A stretch of 9,618 nucleotides of DNA from JAPLVB01 sp964353635. Lineage in GTDB: Archaea; Aenigmatarchaeota; Aenigmatarchaeia; QMZP01. The position numbers and the translations under genes are program-made. This document shows positions 1 to 5,162 of this stretch, in pieces; the first letter of the stretch is position 1, and each line of letters starts with the position of its first letter. The stretch spans positions 1-9,618 of the forward strand of contig CAYGVS010000035.1 of assembly GCA_964353635.1 (NCBI GenBank), in the 5' to 3' direction. The notes beneath the pieces are model-generated. The model did not search any database. It was not told where the DNA came from and saw only the letters and a list, made by a program, of their open reading frames with translations.

Positions 1-273
1 GAGAAGATGGTGAAGAAGGAAGTCAAGATAGCCATGAACCAGTGGCTTGAGAAGGCCTGCATCAACATCGCGAAGGAGATGAACAAGGTGCCTTACGTGA
101 TGGTCACGCTTAATGAGTTCAGGCAGGGCGTCAAGATGTATGACAGCTTGGAGGAGTTCGACATGGAGAAGCAGAGGATCCTCGCCCACATGGAGGCCAT
201 AAAAAAGGATATAGAGAGGCTCGAGAAGGACCTCGGCAAGCTTGTGTTCAATCCGGATGGCGTGAGGAATTAA
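1..273 (+). CDS. C-terminal part of (or complete) short coiled-coil protein, unknown function
   Basis: The frame is open from the left edge of the window to the TAA at 271-273. An ATG lies at 7-9, but the two codons before it contain no stop, so this may be the end of a longer gene. From that ATG it gives 88 residues. The first 35 are mixed and moderately basic. Residues about 48-78 are rich in Glu, Lys and Arg with regularly spaced Leu, Ile and Met, which is the pattern of an amphipathic helix or coiled coil. There are no cysteine pairs, catalytic motifs or membrane segments. I do not recognise the family. The gene converges on the 80-aa minus-strand gene ending at 343, and two hairpins fill the gap between them. 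That the frame is coding is fairly sure; the true start is not. Confidence 0.6.
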   Translation, partial: EKMVKKEVKIAMNQWLEKACINIAKEMNKVPYVMVTLNEFRQGVKMYDSLEEFDMEKQRILAHMEAIKKDIERLEKDLGKLVFNPDGVRN

Positions 274-281
274 CCTGGAGA

Positions 282-303
282 GAAGTCGGCTTCGGCCGAC
301 TTC
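282..303. repeat. Perfect 9-bp palindromic hairpin with UUCG tetraloop; stem recurs at 8449-8469
   Basis: The left arm GAAGTCGGC (282-290) and right arm GCCGACTTC (295-303) are exact reverse complements around TTCG. Read as RNA the loop is closed C(UUCG)G, an exceptionally stable tetraloop. It begins 8 bases after the stop codon at 271-273, so it could act as a 3' end hairpin. The same two arms occur around a TCT loop at 8449-8469, inside a tRNA-Ser intron, which makes a dispersed palindromic repeat the alternative reading. Confidence 0.75.
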
Positions 304-319
304 AATCTAATTTCAGAGT

Positions 320-345
320 GCCAGGTTTACTGGCTTCCTTTTTTA
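320..345 (+). terminator. Hairpin plus T-rich tract between convergent genes
   Basis: GCCAG (320-324) and CTGGC (330-334) form a 5-bp stem around GTTTA, followed by TTCCTTTTTT. Hairpin plus T-run suits termination of plus-strand transcripts from the gene ending at 273. The CCAGG at 321-325 could instead pair with CCTGG at 274-278, enclosing the UUCG hairpin, so two folds compete. Archaeal terminators often need only the T-run, so the role of the hairpin is inferred. Confidence 0.4.
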
Positions 346-585
346 GATTTCTTCCAGTATTTTGTCCACTAATTTCTCAATCTTATCAAATTGTTGCAGT
401 GTGTAAAATCTTAATCCGGTTCCGTATGCTCTGCCATCAGAGCCTATGTCGAATTTTGTTGTCGGATAAATCTTTTTCTCGCGCTGCTCATCTATGTAAG
501 CAGCTGTCACTTGTTCCGGAAGAATCCCGTCTCTTTGAGCAACAATTCGGGCGAAAAAAGAGCCTAATTCCAAATTTCCTCTCAT
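343..585 (-). CDS. Hypothetical 80-aa protein
   Basis: This encodes 80 residues from an ATG at 585-583, with a TAA stop at 345-343. An AGGT Shine-Dalgarno-like element (594-591) sits 5 bases before the ATG, and an A+T-rich TATA-like stretch (621-611) lies about 30 bases upstream. The protein is soluble and mixed in charge, with an aromatic and basic middle (RREKKIYPTTKF-like composition) and a C-terminal acidic/basic amphipathic helix at about residues 63-80. No Cys pairs, membrane spans or known catalytic motif are visible, and I do not recognise the family. It lies 47 bases downstream of the tRNA-Leu gene on the same strand. Its composition is more A+T-rich than the conserved genes of the window. 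Real coding is likely because of the start signals and the globular composition; function is unknown. Confidence 0.6.
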   Translation of the reverse strand: MRGNLELGSFFARIVAQRDGILPEQVTAAYIDEQREKKIYPTTKFDIGSDGRAYGTGLRFYTLQQFDKIEKLVDKILEEI

Positions 586-646
586 ATTTTACCTGTCATA
601 GTTTTAGCAGTTATTTTAATAAAGACAAAATATGCGGGAGCTGGGA

Positions 647-736
647 TTTCCGTATCCAAATCCCTTACATGAACCAATCTCATGGTTCAGGTAACGTTTT
701 TTGGGATCTCAACCCTTTTTTGAAAAAAGGGCTGAT
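647..736 (-). other. T-loop intron of tRNA-Leu (59/60), 90 nt
   Basis: Without this interruption the T-arm does not fold; with it removed CTGGG-TTCGAAT-CCCAG is a perfect T-arm. The T-loop TTCG (742-739) pairs with CGGA (653-650), and the 3-nt bulges AA|A and AA|T give cuts after 737 and after 647, the standard bulge-helix-bulge geometry. The interior folds as two hairpins. The first is a 12-bp stem starting TCAGCCC and ending GGGTTGA with T/A tracts. The second is enclosed by ATCCC/GGGAT, with inner stems TTAC/GTAA and TGAACC/GGTTCA. Confidence 0.82.
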
Positions 737-768
737 TTCGAACCCAGGAAGGCACTAAGCCACTAGGT

Positions 769-807
769 GACTACTGGATAGAAAGTGGCAAGCCACTTTC
801 AATCGAT
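769..807 (-). other. Anticodon-loop intron of tRNA-Leu (37/38), 39 nt
   Basis: The intron is placed between G37 (808) and A38 (768), which closes a 7-nt loop on the 5-bp stem CTAGG/CCTAG. It contains an extended hairpin: a 9-bp stem GAAAGTGGC (800-792) with GCCACTTTC (789-781). Outside it, GGAT (809-806) can pair with ATCC (779-776). In the bulge-helix-bulge model, loop CTAA would pair with intron GTAG, with three Watson-Crick pairs and one A-G mismatch, so the motif is relaxed. The exact cut sites are inferred. Confidence 0.7.
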
Positions 808-865
808 CCTTAGCCTAGCCCCTTTGGCCGCTTGGGTACCCCCGCGCAAAACCCGGCCTGCAGAA

Positions 866-2317
866 TCACGTGCCGAGCACTACGCTAATATAATTCGGGA
901 GATTTAATAAGCTTGTTGTAGCTGGCTGGACAAGGGCCATCCCCAGTGCAGGAAAGATTCCCAGGGCTACACAAAGCCCGGTGAGCGCCAGCAGCACAGC
1001 CAGCATGCTCAGGGGGATCTCCTTCTGGACCACCAGGTCTTTGTTCTGAGGGCCCAGGAACATCAAGGAGAAGGCCTTCAGGTAGTATGCCAGCGTCACC
1101 CCTGATATCACAAGGCTGAGCAGCGTGAGCAGGGGGCTTACCTCCCATGTTGCAAGATATATCATGTATTTCGAGACGAAGCCGTTGAACGGGGGAAGGC
1201 CTGATATCGCTAGGCTTGCGATGCCGAAGCACCCGGCCACGATAGGCATGTTCTTTGCGAGGCCGCCCATCTCGCTAATGTTCCTCACTCCCGTGGAGTA
1301 TATCACCACTCCCGCGCAGAAGAAGAGCAGGCTCTTCATTATCGCGTTGTTGAGCATATGGAATAGCCCTGCGGAGAGGCCTGCCTCTGTCCCGAGGCCT
1401 ATTGCAAGCAGGCAGAAGCCTGTCTGGCTGATGGTGGAATACGCAAGGAGCCTCTTGATGTCCTTCTGCATGAGCGCCATGAAGGCTCCCACCACCATGG
1501 AGAGCGTTCCGAAAATAACAATCGGAAGGAGCAGGCTTATTGAAGGGGATGTTATGAACATGATTCTTAGCAACGAATACACGCCCATGTTCACCACCAC
1601 GCCTGACAAGAGGGCAGACATGGGGCTCGGGGCTGCAGGATGGGCATCTGCAAGCCAGAAATGGAGCGGGAAGGCTGCTGATTTTATCAGGAATCCCGTG
1701 AGCATAAGCCCTGTTGCAGTCGTGAGGACAATGGACGGCTTCACTCTCACGGCAATGTCAGCCATGTTCAGCGTTCCTGTCTGGCCATAGATGAAGGCTA
1801 TCCCCAGCAGGATGAGCGAAGTGGCCAGCGCGTTTATTATGAGGTATTTCATCGCCCCCTCCAGGCTTTCCTTTGTCCTCATCCATGCCACAAGGATGTA
1901 GGAGGAGACAGACATTATCTCGAAGAACACGTAGAGATTGAAAAGGTCCCCTGTTATTGCTATGCCAAACATGCCTGCAATCACGAGCAGCAGGATGGTA
2001 TAGAATTCGGACTTCCTGCTCCTTATGTACCTGTATGAAAACACACCCGCAGCCAGGCCTGAGCCAGTGATAATCAATGCCATCAGCAAGCCCATGGAGT
2101 CGACCACTATGGCTATGCCTATCGGAGGAACCCAGCCAGCCATGCTCCATGTGAAGATTCCGCCTGCAAGTATCTGAGGTGCAGAGGCAAGGACTAGCAG
2201 GAAGGCAGACCCGAGCGCGGCAGTGGCTATGATTGGCGCGAACCGGCGCGTCTTTAAGGAAAGCGCAGGGATGAAGAATGCCGCGCCAAGCAGCAACGGA
2301 ATGACATATATCAGCAT
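866..2317 (-). CDS. MrpD/NuoN-like proton-translocating membrane subunit (Proton_antipo_M family)
   Basis: 483 residues, almost all in hydrophobic spans (about 14), the usual size for MrpD, NuoN/NuoM and group 4 hydrogenase antiporter-like subunits. These subunits move H+ or Na+ across the cytoplasmic membrane in Mrp antiporters or Complex I-type machines. Family residues are in place: Glu133 in LYVFFEIMS, Lys212 in GFLIKSAAFP followed by HFWLADAHPAAPSPMSALL (His226), Lys285/Lys288 in QKDIKRLLAYSTISQ, His320 and Lys328 in HMLNNAIMKSLLFF, and SGLPPFNGF with Lys383. MrpD-like is favoured by the SGLPPFNGF and DAHPAAPSPMSALLSG wording, but NuoN/EhbF-like roles cannot be excluded. No other Mrp or Complex I subunit lies in the window, so it is an orphan here or the edge of a scattered set. 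The start is the ATG at 2317-2315, only 18 bases from the divergent ATG at 2336. The stop lies 20 bases from tRNA-Leu. Confidence 0.92.
   Translation of the reverse strand: MLIYVIPLLLGAAFFIPALSLKTRRFAPIIATAALGSAFLLVLASAPQILAGGIFTWSMAGWVPPIGIAIVVDSMGLLMALIITGSGLAAGVFSYRYIRSRKSEFYTILLLVIAGMFGIAITGDLFNLYVFFEIMSVSSYILVAWMRTKESLEGAMKYLIINALATSLILLGIAFIYGQTGTLNMADIAVRVKPSIVLTTATGLMLTGFLIKSAAFPLHFWLADAHPAAPSPMSALLSGVVVNMGVYSLLRIMFITSPSISLLLPIVIFGTLSMVVGAFMALMQKDIKRLLAYSTISQTGFCLLAIGLGTEAGLSAGLFHMLNNAIMKSLLFFCAGVVIYSTGVRNISEMGGLAKNMPIVAGCFGIASLAISGLPPFNGFVSKYMIYLATWEVSPLLTLLSLVISGVTLAYYLKAFSLMFLGPQNKDLVVQKEIPLSMLAVLLALTGLCVALGIFPALGMALVQPATTSLLNLPNYISVVLGT
886..896 (-). promoter_or_regulatory. TATA-like box for tRNA-Leu
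   Basis: On the minus strand AATTATATTAG (896-886) lies about 45 bases upstream of G1 of the tRNA, inside the last codons of the mrpD-like gene. A start 25 bases downstream would give a leader of about 20 nt for RNase P to remove. Placement rests on sequence and spacing only. Confidence 0.4.
2305..2312 (+). promoter_or_regulatory. TATA box for the 2336 gene, inside the mrpD-like coding start
   Basis: CATATATC (2305-2312) is centred about 27 bases before ATG 2336, the spacing expected for a leaderless archaeal transcript. On the other strand ATTTAA (2346-2341), inside the plus gene, is about 26 bases before the ATG of the mrpD-like gene. Each divergent promoter would then lie in the other gene's coding region. 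Confidence 0.45.
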
Positions 2318-2335
2318 AAGAATAATTTGGGTCGG

Positions 2336-2665
2336 ATGGTTAAATTGATTGCAGAACTCACTGTGAAAAAGAATAAATACTATAGATTACAGAAAATTGG
2401 TATGCGAGGATTTTTCAAAGAGCCAATGAAACCGAAGGAAGCTTTGGAGAAATATAATATCCAGCTTCCGGAAGGCTATTCGCACAACCCATTTGAAGGG
2501 GTCAAAAAGCTTTATTTCGAAGACAGCAAAATAACAAAGAAGCAATACAATGGCTTTTTCAAGGATACATATAACCCGCTCTTGCCATTGCTTTTGATGG
2601 ATCTAGCCGAACTTGCCGCACCCTATGGAACTTTGATAGCGGATTTGGGGAAATTTTTCACGTAG
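2336..2665 (+). CDS. Hypothetical protein, 109 aa
   Basis: The frame can be opened from a TTG at 2327, but ATG 2336 is preferred because a TATA-like CATATATC is centred about 27 bases upstream, which fits leaderless initiation; the stop is TAG 2663-2665. From ATG 2336 it gives 109 residues. The N-terminal half is strongly basic (many Lys, with Tyr and Arg), the centre carries an LPEGYSHNPFEG stretch, and the last 25 residues are hydrophobic (PLLPLLLMDLAELAAPYG), possibly one membrane helix or a buried helix. I do not recognise the family. The gene is A+T-rich compared with the mrpD-like gene beside it. It diverges from that gene and is followed by a second small plus-strand gene. Likely coding, with no functional call. 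Confidence 0.6.
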   Translation: MVKLIAELTVKKNKYYRLQKIGMRGFFKEPMKPKEALEKYNIQLPEGYSHNPFEGVKKLYFEDSKITKKQYNGFFKDTYNPLLPLLLMDLAELAAPYGTLIADLGKFFT

Positions 2666-2707
2666 CTCAAAAGCCGCAATTATTTCTGAATCCAGCATAA
2701 TCGTAAG

Positions 2708-2717
2708 CTATTAAAAT
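2708..2717 (+). promoter_or_regulatory. TATA-like box for the 2739 gene
   Basis: CTATTAAAAT (2708-2717) is centred about 26 bases before ATG 2739, as expected for a leaderless transcript. No Shine-Dalgarno sequence precedes that ATG (AAGAACAATAC). Supported by spacing only. Confidence 0.4.
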
Positions 2718-2738
2718 CTTCTTTCCAAAGAACAATAC

Positions 2739-2930
2739 ATGAAGAAACAGCCAATAGGAACAAAGGAAGATGTAAAGGAATTCGATCCGGAGAACGATGT
2801 GGAGAAATATGATGATAGAGGTGCTGGCATATACACGAGAAGTATACTTTTTCGTACAAGCAGAGAAGTTTGTGAAGAAATCTATTATTCTTTCAAAAAT
2901 TCTTTCAAAAGGCTTTTCACAAAAGCGTGA
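2739..2930 (+). CDS. Small hypothetical protein, 63 aa
   Basis: 63 residues from ATG 2739 to TGA 2930. The first 27 residues are highly charged and acidic (KEDVKEFDPENDVEKYDD); the rest is basic and aromatic (EEIYYSFKNSFKRLFTKA), an amphipathic helix. No Cys, membrane span or known motif is present. A TATA-like box at leaderless spacing is the best support for it. Its 3' end overlaps the end of the convergent PHP gene by 14 bases. An antisense frame of 99 residues covers the same stretch, but its first 17 codons overlap the PHP gene and it has no promoter. Base composition is A+T-rich, like the other orphans. Coding status is probable, not certain. Confidence 0.5.
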   Translation: MKKQPIGTKEDVKEFDPENDVEKYDDRGAGIYTRSILFRTSREVCEEIYYSFKNSFKRLFTKA

Positions 2931-3744
2931 ATAACCTAGCCAGCCCATAACCCCTTGAACACGCAAGCCCCAGCTCTCCGAGCCAGTACCAGGGAGCCTC
3001 CCTTCTGGAACTAGTGAAGGCGTGCAGAAGCCTTTGTGAGAACCATCTTTTTGGCTGGGGATATCTGGCTTCTGTGTATTCTATTATCTCTCCGTATGAG
3101 AGCAGCATCCTCTGTTTCACCCAAGGAAGGAGCTTCTCAAGAGGGATATATCCCGCTTTGAACGAAACGCTACCTGATTTGATTGCCTTGAGGCAGGAGT
3201 CAAGGTCATGGCATCTGATATCGTTTACGCATGTTCCCACCATCTCCTTTGAATGCGCATCAGAACCTGCAATTGCTGGTTTTCCTGAATCCCTGGCAAG
3301 CCTTGAAGAGAGCTTGTTGGAGACCCTGTCCAGGTTCATGGAATTGAATGCCTCTATCGCATCTGCCTTTGCGCAGCTTTTCCCGAGGCCGTCCCTCCTC
3401 AGGTCAAATGCATGGGCGGCGACAGAAATCCCTCCTTGCTCATGGATTTTTTCCACAGTCTCTTCTGCTGAAAGCCCGCTGGGAATGTAGCTGTTGAGGC
3501 CCAGGCCGATTATGTGGCCTGAAAGGCTGGATATCTCTATCCCTGGAATGAAAAGCAGCCCGAGCTTCTTGGCTTCCTGGGAGGCCTCAGTCCAGCCTCT
3601 GTGTGTGGAATGGTCCGTCAGCGCTATCCCTTCGAGGCCAAGCCTTTTCGTCTGTCTGACCATCTCAGCGGGGGAGTCAAGGCCTTCCACGGGAATCTTT
3701 TTGCCTTTGGAATAGTGGCTATGGCAGTGAAGCTCGAATCTCAT
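2917..3744 (-). CDS. PHP-domain metal-dependent phosphoesterase
   Basis: 275 residues from ATG 3744. PHP (polymerase and histidinol phosphatase) domains hydrolyse phosphoesters with a cluster of two or three metal ions. All metal-binding motifs are visible: His6 and His8 in ELHCHSHYS, Asp44-His45 in ALTDHST, Glu70 in IPGIEIS, His111 in VAAHAF, and Asp162/His164 in IAGSDAHS. Residues 1-195 make the catalytic barrel. The tail 196-275 is basic and aromatic (PWVKQRMLL, PKRWFSQRL) and is not part of the minimal domain. The family includes 3',5'-nucleotide phosphatases of the YciV/RNase AM type, but the substrate here is unknown. GGAGG (3759-3755) lies 10 bases upstream of the ATG. The gene diverges from the cis-prenyltransferase and its end overlaps the small gene at 2739-2930. 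Soluble, cytoplasmic. Confidence 0.9.
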   Translation of the reverse strand: MRFELHCHSHYSKGKKIPVEGLDSPAEMVRQTKRLGLEGIALTDHSTHRGWTEASQEAKKLGLLFIPGIEISSLSGHIIGLGLNSYIPSGLSAEETVEKIHEQGGISVAAHAFDLRRDGLGKSCAKADAIEAFNSMNLDRVSNKLSSRLARDSGKPAIAGSDAHSKEMVGTCVNDIRCHDLDSCLKAIKSGSVSFKAGYIPLEKLLPWVKQRMLLSYGEIIEYTEARYPQPKRWFSQRLLHAFTSSRREAPWYWLGELGLACSRGYGLARLFTLL

Positions 3745-3762
3745 ACAAAGGTTTCCTCCAGA

Positions 3763-3800
3763 AGGAATAAATAACTATTTAAAACGGGATTTGTTATTAT
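3763..3800. promoter_or_regulatory. Shared A+T-rich divergent promoter region (PHP gene / cis-prenyltransferase)
   Basis: Between the two divergent starts are TATA-like stretches on both strands. TTATTTATTCC on the minus strand (3773-3763) is centred about 25 bases before ATG 3744. CTATTTAAAA (3775-3784) and TTATTATTT (3793-3801) are on the plus strand, the latter about 25 bases before ATG 3821. Which box serves which gene is inferred from spacing. Confidence 0.4.
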
Positions 3801-3820
3801 TTGCCATTCATGTGATTTTT

Positions 3821-4531
3821 ATGAATGTACCATACAGTTTAGGGATAATTCCAGACGGAAATCGCCGCTTTGCGAAGCGCCTCATGAAGACCCCATGGAA
3901 GGGCCACAAATGGGGGACAGAGAAGCTCAATGACGTTTTCGATTGGTGCATAGAGGCAGGCGTGAAAGTAATCACTATATATGCACTGTCCCTTGAGAAC
4001 CTCACCAGCAGGCCCAGGCACGAGATAGACGTGCTTCTGAACATTGCCAAGAAGGAGGCTATGAGAATTATAGAGGACCCATCGCATTTCGTCCACAAAA
4101 ACAAGGCAAAGGTCAAATTCTTTGGAAGGACAGACCTGCTTCCAAAGGAACTGCAGGCTCTTTTCAGGAAGGCTGAGCAGACGACCAAATCCTATTCATG
4201 CTATTACGTGAACTTCGCAATCGCCTATGGCGGCCGCCAGGAGCTGGTGGAGGCATCCAGGAATATCGCAATCAAAGTCGCTAAAGGGAAGCTGGATCCC
4301 GCTGACGTGGACGAGTCCACGCTCAGGGAGAACTTCCAGACCGACGGCCACGCAGACCCTGACCTCATAATCAGGACTGGAGGCGAGAAGCGGCTTTCCA
4401 ATTTCCTTCTTTTCCAGTCTGCTTACTCGGAGCTGGCCTTCACGGACACCTACTGGCCTGCACTTACCAAGAAGGAGTTCCTCTCCATACTCAAGGACTT
4501 CGGGAGCAGGAATAGAAGGTTCGGGAAATAG
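3821..4531 (+). CDS. uppS: Cis-prenyltransferase (undecaprenyl/polyprenyl diphosphate synthase family)
   Basis: 236 residues from ATG 3821. TTG 3791 and GTG 3812 are in frame upstream, but ATG 3821 puts the catalytic motif at the usual distance from the N-terminus. The enzyme condenses isopentenyl diphosphate onto an allylic diphosphate in cis, making the long polyprenyl chain used in archaea as the dolichol-type lipid carrier for protein glycosylation and surface glycans. The five family regions are present: GIIPDGNRRFAKR with catalytic Asp12, GHKWGTEKL at 28-36, TIYALSLENL at 52-61, YVNFAIAYGGRQE near 129-141, and DPDLIIRTGGEKRLSNF near 179-195 with SAYSELAF (Glu204). The C-terminus NRRFG is the archaeal/eukaryotic-like ending. 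Product length cannot be read from sequence. It lies divergent from the PHP gene; the next gene starts 36 bases after its stop with its own TATA-like box. Confidence 0.93.
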   Translation: MNVPYSLGIIPDGNRRFAKRLMKTPWKGHKWGTEKLNDVFDWCIEAGVKVITIYALSLENLTSRPRHEIDVLLNIAKKEAMRIIEDPSHFVHKNKAKVKFFGRTDLLPKELQALFRKAEQTTKSYSCYYVNFAIAYGGRQELVEASRNIAIKVAKGKLDPADVDESTLRENFQTDGHADPDLIIRTGGEKRLSNFLLFQSAYSELAFTDTYWPALTKKEFLSILKDFGSRNRRFGK

Positions 4532-4535
4532 TGCA

Positions 4536-4550
4536 TTTAAATTATTTATT
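4536..4550 (+). promoter_or_regulatory. TATA-like region for the 4568 gene
   Basis: TTTAAATTATTTATT (4536-4550) immediately follows the cis-prenyltransferase stop and is centred about 25 bases before ATG 4568. No Shine-Dalgarno sequence precedes that ATG, so a leaderless transcript is likely. Confidence 0.4.
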
Positions 4551-4567
4551 CCTAAATTTCAATTCAT

Positions 4568-4840
4568 ATGAGGTCATTTCTGAAAGATCTGGATCCTGAA
4601 TGGAGAACATTATATACAAAAAAGGATAATCTCGATTTGTTTCCTGGGACATTAACAGAATACAATGACTTTAAGGGGGCTGAGCATAAGATTATGGACA
4701 CAGGAGCCCCTAAAAAATATGTTCAAGTTAGTCATCACCTAGATGATTTGATTATACAAATAATTAACGAGGGTTGCAAAGGCCTAATTCATTACAACAC
4801 CTCAGGACATACAGGCTTGCCTGTTAAATTGAAAAGTTAG
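4568..4840 (+). CDS. Hypothetical protein, 90 aa
   Basis: 90 residues from ATG 4568 to TAG 4838-4840. It is a soluble, mixed-charge protein with a DLDPEW start, an acidic/aromatic centre, HHLDDLIIQIINEGCKG (a probable amphipathic helix at about 56-72) and a GHTGLPVKLK ending. One Cys and several His are present but form no metal motif. I do not recognise the family. The gene is clearly A+T-richer than the genes on both sides, has its own TATA-like box, and is followed 32 bases later by the DUF131 gene, which also has its own box. So it looks monocistronic, inserted between two conserved genes. Probably real, possibly lineage-specific or acquired. Confidence 0.55.
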   Translation: MRSFLKDLDPEWRTLYTKKDNLDLFPGTLTEYNDFKGAEHKIMDTGAPKKYVQVSHHLDDLIIQIINEGCKGLIHYNTSGHTGLPVKLKS

Positions 4841-4844
4841 AATC

Positions 4845-4855
4845 AATATATATTT
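4845..4855 (+). promoter_or_regulatory. TATA box for the DUF131 gene
   Basis: The alternating A/T run AATATATATTT (4845-4855) is centred about 24 bases before ATG 4873. The bases before the ATG (AATTCTAAAT) hold no Shine-Dalgarno site. This fits leaderless transcription. Confidence 0.5.
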
Positions 4856-4872
4856 TCTAATTAATTCTAAAT

Positions 4873-5097
4873 ATGTCCCAGTTCTTCCTCTACCTGGGCC
4901 TGGTATTCGTGGCCATAGGCATCCTGATAATCATACTCTTTGCTGTGGGGAAATCAGGCGAGGGCAAGGCCGAGGTGGGTGTTGGAGGGTTTATAGGTTT
5001 TATCCCCTTCGGGTTCGCCACGAGCAAAAGCACGCTTTATGTGGCCATATCGCTATCGATTGTCTGCCTCGCCATATTCCTGGTTCTAAGCAGGTAA
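4873..5097 (+). CDS. DUF131 family small membrane protein
   Basis: 74 residues with two membrane helices: about 5-26 (FLYLGLVFVAIGILIIILFA) and about 54-72 (TLYVAISLSIVCLAIFLVL). Between them is a glycine-rich loop, GVGGFIGFIPFGFATSK. That layout, with GG, an IG-P motif and F-(A/G)-(T/S)-(D/S)K just before the second helix, is characteristic of DUF131, a short archaeal membrane protein family of unknown function. The usual family wording is GG...IGPIPIVFGSDK, so FIPFGFATSK is a divergent but aligned version. It probably sits in the cytoplasmic membrane with a short outside or inside loop. It stands alone between an orphan and EF-1alpha and has its own TATA box. Family call good; function unknown. 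Confidence 0.75.
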   Translation: MSQFFLYLGLVFVAIGILIIILFAVGKSGEGKAEVGVGGFIGFIPFGFATSKSTLYVAISLSIVCLAIFLVLSR

Positions 5098-5134
5098 AAC
5101 GCTATCCAGAGGCCCTTTTCCTATCGGGGAAACC

Positions 5135-5142
5135 TTTATATA
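5135..5142 (+). promoter_or_regulatory. TATA box of the EF-1alpha gene
   Basis: TTTATATA (5135-5142), preceded by GGGGAAACC where a purine-rich BRE would lie, is a strong archaeal core promoter. A start about 26 bases downstream falls near 5163-5166, giving a leader of about 65 nt, unlike the apparently leaderless genes elsewhere in the window. Confidence 0.6.
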
Positions 5143-5162
5143 TTCGTTGGTTAACTAAATAT

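Larger units (their letters stand above)
633..845 (-). tRNA. tRNA-Leu gene with two introns (anticodon loop and T-loop)
   Basis: Read on the minus strand, the acceptor strand GCGGGGG (845-839) pairs with CTCCCGC (640-634) with one G-T wobble, and the discriminator is A633. The D-arm is CCC (836-834) with GGG (822-820) and carries GG at 829-828. The anticodon stem is CTAGG (818-814) with CCTAG (767-763). The variable arm 762-748 has a GGC/GCC stem, making this a type II tRNA. The T-arm is CTGGG (747-743), loop TTCGAA plus T646, and CCCAG (645-641). Removing 807-769 and 736-647 leaves an 84-nt tRNA without an encoded CCA. Type II form plus A73 indicates leucine. The spliced anticodon loop reads CTAAGGA, giving AAG, which is odd because archaea avoid A34; CTTAGGA (UAG) differs by one base. 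Identity as Leu is fairly sure, the exact anticodon less so. Confidence 0.88.

Noticed and set aside
318..758. 146-codon plus-strand open frame
   Set aside because: It runs antisense through the 80-aa gene and into the tRNA-Leu gene, has no start signals and no coherent protein character.
2667..2966. 99-codon minus-strand frame with hydrophobic stretches
   Set aside because: It overlaps the PHP gene in another frame and has no promoter or ribosome-binding site; its hydrophobicity mirrors the A+T-rich opposite strand. The plus-strand 63-aa frame is preferred.
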